Source: Gymnothorax reevesii (taxonomy: Eukaryota; Chordata; Actinopteri; Anguilliformes; Muraenidae). From it: a stretch of DNA of 64,000 nucleotides. The position numbers and the translations under genes were made by a program. The DNA is taken from the NCBI GenBank assembly GCA_029721435.1, contig CM056577.1:115566219-115630218 (forward strand). Direction: 5' to 3'. A model generated the notes under the pieces. It had not been told where the DNA came from and did not search any database. It saw only the letters and a list, made by a program, of their open reading frames with translations. How positions within the stretch are numbered: the first letter of the stretch is position 1; the number at the start of each line of letters is the position of its first letter. This document shows, piece after piece, positions 13,701 through 23,065 of the stretch.

Positions 13701-14222
13701 ACATGTTATAAAAGTAATGTCTGAACCTTAGACTGAATGTACACATTAACAACTATTTTCCCATCATCCCTTAAAACAAACAACAGGTAGCACCAAAGTG
13801 TTATTCCAGTGTTCCTCAGTGGTGCATCATAATGGATCTTTGCTCTTCACCTCCTTAGCTCTACAACTCTTTTCATTCTTTTTGAAGATCAACAATTACA
13901 CTGCTGATAACAAAAACAAAATCTTCACAATATGTCAATCACTTACATCACTCATGTTTTGTCTTATGAATATGTTGGGCAATGGATTGTGGCTGATGCA
14001 TGTTCCTGGAAAATACACCTTGTGGTGCACACAGTTGACGCCTCTTCCTTTTGTGTCCTCCTCCTCTGGTTGGTGTAGATGTTGGGCTGATGCTTGCATG
14101 TCTCTCACCAATTCAGCTGAGGAAGGTGTTCGGGGAAGGGGCTGCCACCTTTGAATGAGGGGTTCCACCATGGCCATAAAAATTCTATCGGAGATTGGTT
14201 CCCGTGGGGGTTGCCATGGAAG

Positions 14223-14265
<43 letters not shown>

Positions 14266-17200
14266 TGCTCAAAGACCCCTGCATGTTGGAGTGTGGGAAA
14301 GGAGTGTGGAAATGTGCTTGAACTCTATTTTAAACACTAATTGTGGTCTCACCCATTCATTTCTAATGACCGGTCATTTTTGACCGGGAACACCACAGGT
14401 GCATACAAGTTCAGTAAAACATACAAAATTTAATCAAAATTATCCAAATTTATTTTATGTGTTCAGATGTCATGTGTGAATAAAGTCACGGAACCTAATG
14501 ACAAACAGATGAAATTAACTGCATTTTTTTGAAGAGAAAACTTGTAAATCGGTCAGATTTGACCAAACACAACAGGAGGGATAAGATATCATGTAGTAGT
14601 CCACTTCTCTGTTCAAGTACGGTTGCTTTCTCTTTTGGTAGGAGTGCAGATGAACTGTGCCCTAGACCACCTCATCAAAGCGGACTTTTATACCGTGCCC
14701 CAGAATGGTACAATTGTTCTCACACTTACCAAATGAACTGGACTTTGGGGTCACGTGTACTCGGATCTGTGCCCATACCTTAGAGTCTAAGCACCCTGAG
14801 ATGGCCATTGCAGAACGTTGATTTTGTTGTCAAGGAATCAGTTCTGTGTGGATCTTGAGGTATGCTTCGGATCTTTGTCTTTTTGGAAAGTCCACCTCCT
14901 GCCAAGTCCCATCCTTCTGGCCTAGACAACCAGATTGTCAGCCAAAATATCCAAATACTTGGTATAATTCATTATGCCATTCATCTTAACCAGTGCCCCT
15001 GGACCTCAGCCCCAAAACATGACTGACCCACCATCACATTTCACTGAGGGTTTGAGGTGCTTCTCCTCGCATGCATTTCTGTTTCGACACCAAACATGCC
15101 GTTGCTGTATCTGCCCGAAACATGCAATTTTGATCTCATCTGACCAAATCACATCATTCAAGTCATAATTTAAATGACGTTTGGCAAACTCCAAGCGCTT
15201 GCTTCTGTGTCTCTTAGCCAGAAAAGGCTTTCTTCTGGCAACCTTTCCAAAGAGCCTGTGGTTGTGGAGGTGGCCCCTGATGGTACTTTTTGAAACTTGG
15301 TGACCCCAAGATGTCACAAAGGCCTGCAATTCCTTCACAGTGATTCTTAGGTATTTTGGTGCTTCTCTCACCATCCTCCTCAGTATCCTGGGGGGAAAAA
15401 TGCAGTTGGGCCCTCTACCCTTGAGGGTTTCAACAGTTTAATATCTTTGGGATTTTTGAATAATGGTCCTGATAATGCTCAGCAACATTTTCAATCTTTT
15501 GTGAATCTTCTTGTGGAAATTACCAGTTATGAAGGTCTATGATCATCTGTCTCTTCAGAACTGACAGTTGTTTTGTTTTCTTCATGGTGTAGGATGACAA
15601 AGGGATATTGCATGTCTGTTGCCTCATTTTTATACCCTAGTGAAACAGGAAGTGATGTAATGGCTCAACATAATTCCTTATCACTTAGATAAAACAAATA
15701 AGTGGAAATTAATACCTGGTTTAATTTTGGTAGATGTTATTCACAATAATCTTTCAGGGTGCCATTTAATACGAAACAGTGATTTTGAGTAAATTTATTT
15801 TTAATTAAATCACCAAATGATTTTGGTTGGTTCCATTTGAACATTAATATCATATTAATATTAATATTCTCACAATTTGCTGTTTAGATTATTTCTATAC
15901 ATATATGTTTTTGATTTTTTTTTTTTAAAGAAATTTGACATCTCCAATCCCACCCAAATTTGGAATGCCCAATCCGAGAACAATGTGCAGGGCTCGCTCG
16001 TATCCAACCCCATGTTGCCAGCTCAGGAGAGAGTTCGCGCCTCTCCTCCGAAGCACCTGCCTGTCAGCCCCTGCATCTTTACACTCGACACTCATTGGAT
16101 GGAAACTATTGCAAGTTCAGAACAAGGGCGGAGGATACCCGAACATGAGCAAGCTTAGAACCTCACTGACGAGCGCCCGGCTGGCCAACAGGAGGCGCTA
16201 GAGCAACGAACAAGGCAATCATTTTTAATTTTCCTTCCCCGCAGTCCGTTCCCAATTTGCATCCCTACAGCACTTAAGCCAATCGTGCGCTGTTCTGAAA
16301 AAGCTGCCGAGTCCGTTATGTTTTCGTCATTTGCTATGCAAAAAAGTTCCTTGGCATTAATAAATTTCGATTTTGGTTTAACAATGACTGAAAAGGAAGA
16401 GCTTTGTCACTCAACTTGTCCATCAGTTGTCGTTTTGAGAGATGAATTCCAGTCCACACATTAGCCGTCAAATCAACAGAAGATAGCACACAGTTCAACC
16501 CAGTGTTGCAAGAGGCTGCTGCCATTTGAGTGCTTGTAACATGTCCTATATCCTCCTGCACCGGCAGTTTGGGCTGTAGCAGTATGGGTGGGGCTGCGCA
16601 GCTGGCCAAGCTGATTAAGTCAATATCTAGTATTTTGGCGTTGTATTTTTCTGTTTGCCCTGACCCTTAATACATCCATTTATCCTGCTTGGGCAACCTG
16701 TAATATAACCCACCAGATATGAAGTTTGAAAGAGGCAATTTTCGCCCTGCAGCGGGGTGAATTCGGGGAATGAGATCGGCTATCTGCCCTGCAAAGGGGT
16801 GAAAAAGAGAAGCAGTTGTGCTTTTCGCATCGCGGTGGGGTAAATAAGAGAGGCACTTCTGCTTTTTGCCCCGCAGCTGGGCCAATAAGAGATTTGATTT
16901 TAAAATCCGCTCCAATCTGGTAACTTTCGCGCCTAAATGGTGCGGGGCGAATAACCATTTCCATAAAGTTTAAAATACAAATCTTCTTAGTTCAAATTCT
17001 CAGGCCTCCTCCAGTTTAGCAGACATGGCAAAGTTTTGCTGTATGCCCAATCTCTCATATTCTGCGGCTGGTTCTACTGACTCCCACTCCCAGACGTGCG
17101 ACATATCTAAATGCGTGAAAGCCTGTCAGTCACATTCACCGACCAAAGTGTCTCATTAATCATGAAAAACGAACAATTTGAAAACTCCTGGTTGCAATTT

Positions 17201-17904
17201 ATTAGTAAACTGAAACTGGAACAAAGCACGCTTCATAATGCTGGGAAAAATAATGGCGAATGCCAATGAACAAAAAATATTTAGGGTACAGAGGAGAAAA
17301 AGTGAAACGGGGAATGTTCTAAGATGATCAATAACCTACTCCCACAGAGTCTATTCCCAAACAATCTACTTGCAAAATGAGAAGTGAATTGCTTCCCTTT
17401 TTTCGAAATTGCATTATATCAAAGTAGCCTTTTTGAGCGGGATCTTGGGCACATTCAGACAGAACTTCGTTAGCGGAATAAAATGTTATTGTCACAATGC
17501 AGCCTGCTGTTATAATCAAAATTCTGTTGTAACTCAGGATTGTCCGGAAGGGAGACCTAAAACTGAAAGCTTTTCACATTCGATGACATCGGAACGGAGA
17601 TAAATAGGCTAAACCTAAATATAGTGTATTTACCCAATTTCATCAGGGATGCCAGTAAGATCCAGAGGGAGACCTCGAACGGGATCCGCACGTGTTCATA
17701 GCTAAAGCTGAGTACCGGGAAGGATTTCTTGCTATGATTGCTGACAGCAAGTCCCTCTGTCCCGCGATGAAGACTGAAGTCATCATAACCCGATAAATTC
17801 GTGGCGCTGCGAGAACTTTTCACGCTGAAGCTCAATGCAGTCTCTAGAAGAAAAATAAAAATGACCAGCGACGAAATACATCGGCCTTGGACCCAGCCTC
17901 TCAT
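1552..17904 (-). CDS. slc9a1: Na+/H+ exchanger, NHE1-type (gene span, eight exons; 3' end not found)
   Basis: Electroneutral plasma-membrane antiporter that exchanges extracellular Na+ for cytosolic H+ and sets cell pH and volume. Eight minus-strand exons join in phase: 17634-17904, 10395-10855, 9765-10015, 5960-6177, 2941-3143, 2695-2784, 2095-2165 and about 1552-1725, giving about 580 codons. They encode a signal-anchor-like N-terminus, the twelve-helix exchanger core and the start of the cytoplasmic tail with the juxtamembrane calcineurin-homologous-protein binding segment. Diagnostic motifs include [12 protein letters not shown] (residues 233-244), [16 protein letters not shown] and [16 protein letters not shown]. 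From knowledge of the family these fit NHE1 better than NHE2, NHE3 or NHE5. The distal regulatory tail is missing and should lie left of the window. Teleosts often carry two slc9a1 copies; I cannot say which this is. Introns, especially the first (6.8 kb), are filled with transposons. Confidence 0.9.
2095..2165 (-). CDS. slc9a1: slc9a1 exon 7 (tail, FLDHLL segment)
   Basis: A 71-bp exon too short to stand out as an ORF. The acceptor is TTTTTGCTCAG and the donor is GTATGTG. It encodes [20 protein letters not shown] followed by WKDK. This corresponds closely to the NHE1 tail segment following the membrane domain, which is part of the calcineurin-homologous-protein binding helix. The last two bases are completed by A of exon 8 to make lysine. 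Confidence 0.87.
2695..2784 (-). CDS. slc9a1: slc9a1 exon 6 (membrane exit and start of cytoplasmic tail)
   Basis: A 30-codon exon with acceptor TTTTAG and donor GTACCA, in phase 0 at both ends. It encodes [18 protein letters not shown] and ends SISEEIHTM. This matches the family segment where the last helix exits the membrane and the basic calcineurin-homologous-protein/PIP2 region begins. The usual Arg of TIRPLV is Gln here. Confidence 0.88.
2941..3143 (-). CDS. slc9a1: slc9a1 exon 5 (last membrane helices)
   Basis: Encodes residues 401-468. It contains [20 protein letters not shown], the re-entrant or helical segment [13 protein letters not shown], the loop [11 protein letters not shown] and a strongly hydrophobic helix with five consecutive isoleucines ending FFTVFVQ. 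The acceptor is TTATTTCAG and the donor is GTGAGTG; the exon ends on a codon boundary. Confidence 0.93.
3144..5959 (-). other. slc9a1 intron 4
   Basis: 2.8-kb intron, AT-rich. It holds a short CA run near 3771-3783 and no convincing coding or transposon sequence. Confidence 0.6.
5960..6177 (-). CDS. slc9a1: slc9a1 exon 4 (exchanger core)
   Basis: Encodes residues 328-401, with [20 protein letters not shown], then [20 protein letters not shown] and the helix around [10 protein letters not shown]. The acceptor is TTCTCAG and the donor is GTGAGCAT. The ETLIFIFLG segment is near invariant in NHE1 and NHE3 relatives. The segment PHDWNGTF replaces the HHWNWTF usual in NHE1, so the second Trp of that loop is lost. 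Confidence 0.92.
7017..7205. mobile_element. MITE-like palindrome
   Basis: The first about 55 bp (gtgtcaaactggtgctcatg, gagggccaagaggctgcagg, ttttcattccac) are repeated in inverted order at the right end, leaving a loop of about 70 bp. The outer ends resemble GTGTCA...TGACAC, as in hAT-derived miniature elements of fish. No ORF. Class assignment is inference. Confidence 0.65.
7547..7748 (+). mobile_element. Tc1-like transposon, 5'-end fragment
   Basis: Starts TACAACCCCAAATC, the terminal inverted repeat of the copies at 38555 and 46950. It continues through their 5' region to the shared words before GTTGGGAC, then breaks off. No transposase sequence remains. Confidence 0.8.
7797..7872. repeat. 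GC-rich minisatellite, 10-14 bp units
   Basis: About six units built from CCCGCCCGC, CCCAACCGC and CGCACGCCCAA words in tandem; strongly C-rich on the plus strand in an AT-rich intron. Confidence 0.7.
8676..8711. repeat. (TCTG)n microsatellite
   Basis: About eight TCTG/CCTG tetranucleotides in tandem, within slc9a1 intron 3. Confidence 0.85.
9765..10015 (-). CDS. slc9a1: slc9a1 exon 3 (exchanger core)
   Basis: Encodes residues 245-328 and starts VLYHLFEE. It contains the glycine-rich helix [14 protein letters not shown], the loop [10 protein letters not shown] and the helix [23 protein letters not shown]. The acceptor is CAG before GTG at 10015 and the donor is GTAAGAAA after an AG that is completed by C of exon 4 to give serine. 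At that site NHE1 proteins usually carry alanine. Confidence 0.93.
10395..10855 (-). CDS. slc9a1: slc9a1 exon 2 (exchanger core, ion-site motif)
   Basis: Encodes residues 91-244 in an uninterrupted 461-bp exon. It carries the helices around [18 protein letters not shown], the [18 protein letters not shown] segment (amiloride-contact region in the family) and [16 protein letters not shown]. It ends in [12 protein letters not shown], where the Glu and the Asn-Asp pair correspond to residues essential for transport in NHE1. The acceptor is CCCTCCAG just before 10855 and the donor is GTGAGG after 10395. The codon phase joins both neighbours exactly. Confidence 0.93.
10890..11040. mobile_element. 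MITE-like palindrome
   Basis: Words near 10928-10960 (ttttcaatccaacc ... gactcaac) recur inverted near 11005-11030 (gttgagttgggttggaatga). The short non-coding unit resembles hAT-type miniature elements. Borders are approximate. Confidence 0.5.
11174..11330. mobile_element. Tc1-like end remnant
   Basis: Begins CAGTACCTTTCAAAAGTTTG, a typical fish Tc1-type terminal repeat, followed by AT-rich sequence. The matching right end and any transposase were not found. Confidence 0.4.
11532..12434. mobile_element. Tc1-like remnant with TIRs, itself interrupted
   Basis: The left end reads CTGCCCTGCCACAAAAAAAA followed by GTCAC. The right end is its inverse, GTGACC then seven T then GGCCGGGCAGTGTA, ending in the TA target. 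The interior between the ends is short, broken and lacks transposase. It carries the foldback insertion at 11672-12002. The next Tc1 begins immediately to the right. Confidence 0.65.
11672..12002. mobile_element. Foldback (palindromic) insertion with 16-bp direct repeats
   Basis: The sequence TTTTCGATCAGAAATG occurs at 11656-11671 and again at 12003-12018, bracketing about 331 bp. Inside, a near-perfect hairpin of about 50-bp arms (AGAAACGTTT, GGCTTAAGCAGCCATCCTCAG) surrounds a centre near 11762. A second, outer inverted pair (words GGAAAAGGTAGCCCGCACAC and GTGTGTGGGCTACCCTTTCC) sits at about 11679-11700 and 11893-11915. There is no ORF of note. The long direct repeat is unusual for a DNA transposon; see findings. 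Confidence 0.7.
13250..14580. mobile_element. piggyBac-like element (non-autonomous)
   Basis: Left flank TTAA (13246-13249) then CCCTCCTGTTCTGTTCG; right end ...CACAACAGGAGGG followed by ATAA (one mismatch to TTAA). The inverted terminal CCCTCCTGTT and TTAA targeting fit the piggyBac superfamily. Subterminal words (ggtcacgtgaccgg, gaccggtcatttttgaccgg, ggtcaaaactgacc) form short palindromes at both ends. No intact transposase is present; 13935-14177 (minus) is open for 80 codons but unassigned. A GT microsatellite lies within. Confidence 0.7.
14222..14264. repeat. (GT)n microsatellite
   Basis: About 20 uninterrupted GT dinucleotides inside the piggyBac-like element. Confidence 0.95.
15006..15374 (-). 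pseudogene. Tc1-type transposase fragment
   Basis: 123 codons are open. The N-terminal part resembles the second helix-turn-helix of Tc1 transposases ([20 protein letters not shown]). Next comes the linker [20 protein letters not shown]. The first catalytic Asp block follows in VIWSDEIKI. The fragment ends VMFWG, just before the region of the second catalytic Asp. The remaining parts of the gene are displaced or out of frame, so the enzyme is dead. Confidence 0.85.
15851..16737. other. slc9a1 intron 1, unassigned sequence
   Basis: Nothing was recognised apart from a T-run near 15916-15926. Short open frames on both strands look like chance. Confidence 0.5.
16738..16945. repeat. Diverged tandem repeat, about 40-46 bp unit
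   Basis: Four to five units share a core like TTTTCGCCCTGCAGCGGGGT followed by GAATAAGAGA, starting near 16738, 16784, 16826, 16862 and 16926. The last unit is partly inverted. The open antisense frames here are a product of the repeat. Confidence 0.55.
17634..17904 (-). CDS. slc9a1: slc9a1 exon 1 (start codon, N-terminal segment)
   Basis: Encodes residues 1-90. The ATG is chosen because no in-frame ATG lies just upstream and a hydrophobic stretch (residues 11-26, [16 protein letters not shown]) follows it at once, as in NHE1. Two N-glycosylation sequons occur at N36 (NLS) and N56 (NHS) in the first extracellular loop. The exon ends with the beginning of the first conserved core helix, [19 protein letters not shown]. 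The donor is GTAAATAC after one base of a glycine codon (phase 1), and exon 2 supplies GG. Confidence 0.88.
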
Positions 17905-20467
17905 CCCACTGGTGATGATAGCGTTATTCGCTCTTCGAAATGCACGGTGAGGCTCTCCGCTCGTCAGTTAACGTGCGCGGCTTTGCGGTGTTCTATGGCA
18001 TTCCTGGAGTCAAAGCGCAAGAAGAGACGGAACTGGTTATTTCCCCGCCGAGACTGTCAATGAACCACTTTGGCGAAAATAAATTGATTGAGATATATTC
18101 AGCTGTACTCTTGCTACTAAAAAAGTGACAGGAAAATTTTCTGATTAGATTACACAAAATTGACTTTACTTTGAAACCTGATTTAAATCGCAAAACGAAC
18201 AAGAAATTTTAAATATGCGCAATAATTTCTAGATGTGAGGAAAAAATAACCAATTAATGTAGTGTTATCAGATATAGAAAATATGAAAAAAGCAAAGTTA
18301 GATATTGTATTCAACAGCGTTTGCCGAGAGTAAATATATCGACAATTACTGTGTATTAGTGATGAAAGTCTAAGGTCACTGACACTGTAGCCCAACAGAC
18401 ACTACGATTCATATCAGGCATTAGTCACCTGAAGTCATGAACATGTAGAGCAATGACTATACAGAAGGCAGCAGCACACAGAGAAGAAAAAGAAACAAAG
18501 CAAATGAAGACAAACATTGGAGGAAGTTTTTTCTTTAATATGGTTGCGCACTCTATTTAAGAATAAATGCACAACACATGGGGATAGTTTTGACTTGGAG
18601 TTTTGAGATTTCGCCCTTCAAGAGTACAGTATAGGCGTATGTGTATGTGCGTACGTGTGTGTGTTAATTGTGTGCGTTTATTGCAGTCCTTCAAAATATA
18701 TGGAATCATTTGAATATGCCAAGTGCACAAGGAGTCGCGTCAAGATGATGCTCAATTACCATCAATACCACATCCGAGTTTGCAGTGGATGCAAGTGCCC
18801 CTGCAACACTGATAGTCGCCTTTGTTGGCCGCACACGAGTGCAACAATTTTACGTTTTTTTTTTTTTTTTTTTTGCATTAGTTTGGCCTAGTATGAATCA
18901 CTTATTTTAAAAATTGCATGTATTTAAACTGCACGTAGGCCTATTTGTGCTTTGAATTTGGCTTTGCGCGTAACTCCACTTTTTTCCGCGAATGGAGCTG
19001 CCACTGGAGATCCTTATTTTATATTTTCACCCACACGGAGCTTAATTGTGCGTTCACTATCTTAAATGTCTGAAATAGTCTGCTGTGGGCCTGTTTTCTC
19101 AACAGTCTCTTAAGAGTGTCGCCTAGATTTGAGTAGTTTCGAATTCTCAGCGGGGTCTATGTTACGTAGGTCTCGGTTTTCATTGTGACATCACCGTAAT
19201 AACACTTTTGATCACTTGAAGCGATAGCAGGTGTAGTATTTGCTTTTGCAAGAGCGAGAGGCCTGAAGTGTTTGTCTTCTAGCTTTCATTGGTTTTATCA
19301 ATTCATCAACTATTTCAAATGACAAACCGCAGCATGGATCGTTGGCATTTGTGGGTATGTATTTCCCGACTGTTCACTCAATATCTTTCTGGTTCGTGTG
19401 TTTCACTGAAACATTTTCATAATTTTCCGTGACATGCGTACAGGCCCGTGCGTTCTTGATGTAGGTCAAGTTTATCGCTCTTCGTCATTAAGAGTAATGT
19501 AGATGCTATCAGAGAATAATACGTTCCGCAAACTTATCGATGACTGACGAGGAGGGTGCGGACGTGACAGACTAGCCGCATCCCAGCACAGACGATAAGA
19601 ATGACTTTCAGACTCACTTTAAAATTTAATTTTTATACCCTTGAGGCCACCATAGCAAAACTCTGGATACTCCCAGGCTAGAGTAGGCTATTGCTGCAGC
19701 AGCAGGATCGTTTCTTGAGATCAGGAAGATTTTATCCCAAATAAGTTGCATGATCATAACAGACATAAAAACAATTTATTTCTTGTCCACTACCACGTTT
19801 TAGCCGTGTCGGCCAAGTTTTGACACTACATAGCCCCGTTTTGATCGCCTACAACTTCTACTAATTAGATGTATAACACGTGTTGCCAGTGGCGGAGCTG
19901 GACAATCTTCATCGCGGTGGCCAGACTGAGGCCATTGCTCACACAGGGGTGGCACAGAAACTGATGTCTTATTTTTTCCTACATGGAAAGTTGCTGTAGA
20001 GCAAGTAGTGTTTCTAGGTCACTCGTTTACTTAGCTAAATAGAAAAAAAAGCTTTCTCGTGATAGCTAGCTAATTAGCAGTCTCACTGACTTGAATAGAC
20101 CGCTGACTAACAACAAACGATTGCGATTGAAAATGGTCACCATCGAGCTACCTTGGTATCCTTCCCATCGCGGGGACTGCATTGACTTAGTTGTTAAAAA
20201 AATTAACACGGTGGCTAACAAGCTAGCTACTTACCTGCTTAATATTTAAAGCAGTGAACAAGTCGCTTTGTTTATACAGAGCTCCAAAAGACAAGGAGGG
20301 GAGAAAGGCTTGGCTGTTAAAAATCAGGAGAGGGAAAAAAAAAAACTTTTCTCTGTCCCATCGATCCGTGCTGTGCAGTGATCATTTCTGAGAGCAGTGT
20401 TTTAACGGGGCAGGGGCCAAGATGAAGCTGAGGCGAGGAGAGGCCAGTTAACTAGTGCTTTCTTTTA
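17905..20467. other. Upstream of slc9a1, no gene recognised
   Basis: This stretch should contain the slc9a1 promoter and 5' UTR, but I see no clear TATA box or CpG cluster that fixes the start. It contains a T-run (18855-18876) and a GT-rich tract near 18630-18665. A repeat-like stretch from about 19880 (words such as agtggcggagctggac) resembles dispersed fish repeats. Confidence 0.4.
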
Positions 20468-22232
20468 GGGTCATTCCATATCAAATCACCCAAAAAAAAA
20501 TCAAAATTGTCACCCCACCCCCTCAGATTTTGTTCATATTTGGTTTCTTGGGTGATTTTTGCTGGCAAAGCTGAAATTCCAAATATAAGCTCAATCCAAC
20601 CAGTGCTTCCTAAGTTACGGCCCACCCAATTTGGCAAAAATCGCCCAAAACAGGGTTACCAGCCGAAATTTTGACCACCCATATCTCAGCAACCAGTGGG
20701 GCTATCACAATTAAATTGGTGTCTCTTAACTGGAAATTCACCAAGGAATCCAAATCTGGCCTTAGATTTGATGTGGGGTAAAAATAAAATATAATGACCT
20801 TTTAAACTTTACTTTGACCTTGTTGACCTTGCGACCTTGACACTAAACCCGCACAAAATTGTAGCCTCATATGTTCCCTATATTATATACAAAAACCAGA
20901 GGTGTATTGTCCCCTCATTTTCCACAAATCCACATCATATATCCCTCGTCTCTGCAATTTTAGCTCAGTTTTTACACCAATGCCTGTAAAACAATGTAAT
21001 GCTTCAACACTATTCACAACAAACTTTGTAAAGGTTTTTCTATACTGTTCTGAACTATTTTGATGATTGTTTTACTTGATTATCTAACATTCATTACTTA
21101 TCCTTGAGCTGAGAACTTGCATTTCAGTAACAGCACGCATCTGAGTTCATCCAAATCTACTTAATATTATCAAGGGGCCACATGCTACAATTCTTAGAAA
21201 TATTCATCACATCATTTCTAGTGATGCTGTGTCCTCGGGATGAGGAGGAACAGAGTGATGGAGAGAGAGAGAGAGAGAGAGAGAATGGATGAATGAATGA
21301 CAGCTGTCTCTGATATCCTGCTGGGAGATAGGGAAGAAAGAAAGGGGTGTAATCCATTCATCCCCAGGGCACCCAGAAGGTCTGCCAACTTCAAAAATAT
21401 ACCAACACTTACAAATGAGAGTAAACTTTGAAGAATATTAGCAACATACTTCAGATGAATTTTTAAAATTTAAGTTTATTAGAAATGTGATAATCAATCA
21501 TAGTTGTCAGAGCCAGGGGTGCACTGGGAATTAAGTATGGTACTTAAAAATTGAGGTAGACAGCACAGCACCTTTCAAAAGTTAATATGTTGTTGATGAT
21601 CACTGAGAATGATGAATGCATACTTACATCTTCAAACTCACTTCACAATGTCAAAAATAGTCCAAAATCTCCCCTCTTCTTTCTTCATTCTTTCAGATAA
21701 ATAGCCTTATTTGAGGTCCACACTTGAAAATTGAAGGACTATCACTCAAACACTGTAAATTCAAGTAGATTAAGGCAAAACTGCACAGACAAGGTATATA
21801 TGATGTGGATTTGTGGAAAATGAGGGGACAATACACCTCTGGTTTTTGTATATAATATAGGGACCATATGAGGCTACAATTTTATGTGGGTTTGGTGTCA
21901 AGGTCGCAAGGTCAAGGTCAAGGTCAAAGTAAAGGTCAAAAGGTCATTATATTTTATTTTTACCCCACATCAAATTTCCAGTCTAGAGACACCAATTTTA
22001 TTGTGATTGCCCCACTAGTTGCTGAGATATGGGTGATCAAACATCAGCCAGTACCCCGATTTTGGGCGATTTTTGCCTAATTGGGTGGGCCATAACTCAG
22101 AAACCACTGGTCAAATTGAGCTAATATTTGGAATTTCAGCTTTGCCAGCAAAAATCACCCTAGGAACCAAATTTGAGCAAAATCTGAGGGGGTGGGGTGA
22201 TATCCATTGGGTGATCTGACATGGAATGACCC
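20468..22232. mobile_element. Foldback element with about 450-490 bp inverted arms
   Basis: The left arm (20468-20956) begins GGGTCATTCCATATCAAATC. The right arm (about 21780-22232) is its inverse and ends GGAATGACCC. TTTA stands on both sides (20464-20467 and 22233-22236), a 4-bp target duplication. The arms match over nearly their whole length with scattered substitutions and small indels, including a region rich in AGGTCA-type words. The 820-bp loop encodes nothing recognisable and carries a GA run. It looks like a non-autonomous DNA transposon with very long terminal repeats; the superfamily is unknown. Confidence 0.85.
21253..21284. repeat. (GA)n microsatellite
   Basis: About 12 GA dinucleotides in the loop of the foldback element. 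Confidence 0.9.
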
Positions 22233-23060
22233 TTTATCAACGTTGGTATTAGGCATATGATTCGATATAAACAATACGGTCGACGGCAAATTTACTCAAC
22301 TAGGGTACAATGAATTGAGGAAACCAGGGAGTAATTTGATAACATATGCTGTTATGGCCCCAATTTGTGGTGACGTATCGGACAGCAAGGGATGACAGAC
22401 AAAATTTTAAAACAAACAGATTTAATTACACAGACCACTGACCAAGATCGAAATATTAACAAACAAACAAACAAAAAAAAGACATATTTACAGTCCCTTG
22501 AGATGGGGTTGCTTTGCAATGTTCTGGGACAGGAAAATGGTGCTTGGTGCACCTTCGCCCACCACTGCATCTGAAACTCCACTTTAACCAGCCTTTACAG
22601 ACAGAGCATGACAACATGTTGCTCGTGACAGTCTGGGTTGCGTTTCCAAAAGCTTTGTTGCTAACTATGGTAGCAGCTTAGATAGTTAGTCCATTCACAG
22701 TCAATGGTTCCAACTGTGAAAGTTAGCACCTGTGATTTCAGGAAACGCACCCCTGGATGGTCTTCTTTGGTCCAGAGCAAACGGCATCTATTTCTTCATA
22801 CAAAGTCTAAAATTTTGATTTGTCTGACCACAATGAATGTTTCCACTCAGCGACGGTCCATCGCAAATGCCTCGGAGTCCAGGGAAGTCTACAGCACTTC
22901 AACACTATTAACAGCAGGCTTCCTTTAAAAATATAAAAGTTTATTACTGGCATTTTTGGATGTAACTCGTGTAGAGCTAATTTATCTAAAATTTTGTGGC
23001 AAAATCTTGAACGACCTTTGAGATATAGCAGTTTCTTGCAGGCATGTATGACATCATTTT
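22233..23060. other. No gene recognised
   Basis: A short AAAC-repeat (22460-22480) and otherwise unassigned AT-rich sequence. Confidence 0.4.
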
Positions 23061-23065
23061 CACCT

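Larger units (their letters stand above)
12739..14797. mobile_element. Unclassified DNA-transposon-like insertion inside the Tc1
   Basis: Begins GGGCACTTTCACACC and has GTGCCC near 14767-14772. The words accgtgcc/ggcacggt recur inverted near both ends. CTGAG stands on both outer flanks (12735-12740 region and 14796-14800 region), which may be the target duplication. Net of the inner piggyBac-like element it is only about 0.7 kb and non-coding. The superfamily is not clear to me. Confidence 0.5.
12436..15850 (-). mobile_element. Tc1-like transposon, interrupted by nested insertions
   Basis: The left part (caccaaaatcataac, aaaatcaag, aattggcaccc) and right part (gggtgccattt, gattttgag, aaatgattttgg) are inverted repeats of about 80 bp. 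The minus strand between them encodes a broken Tc1-type transposase, best seen at 15006-15374. The element is split at about 12739 by a 2-kb insertion and resumes at about 14798, where the words ctggcgactga / gatggccattgcagaacg rejoin. Confidence 0.75.
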
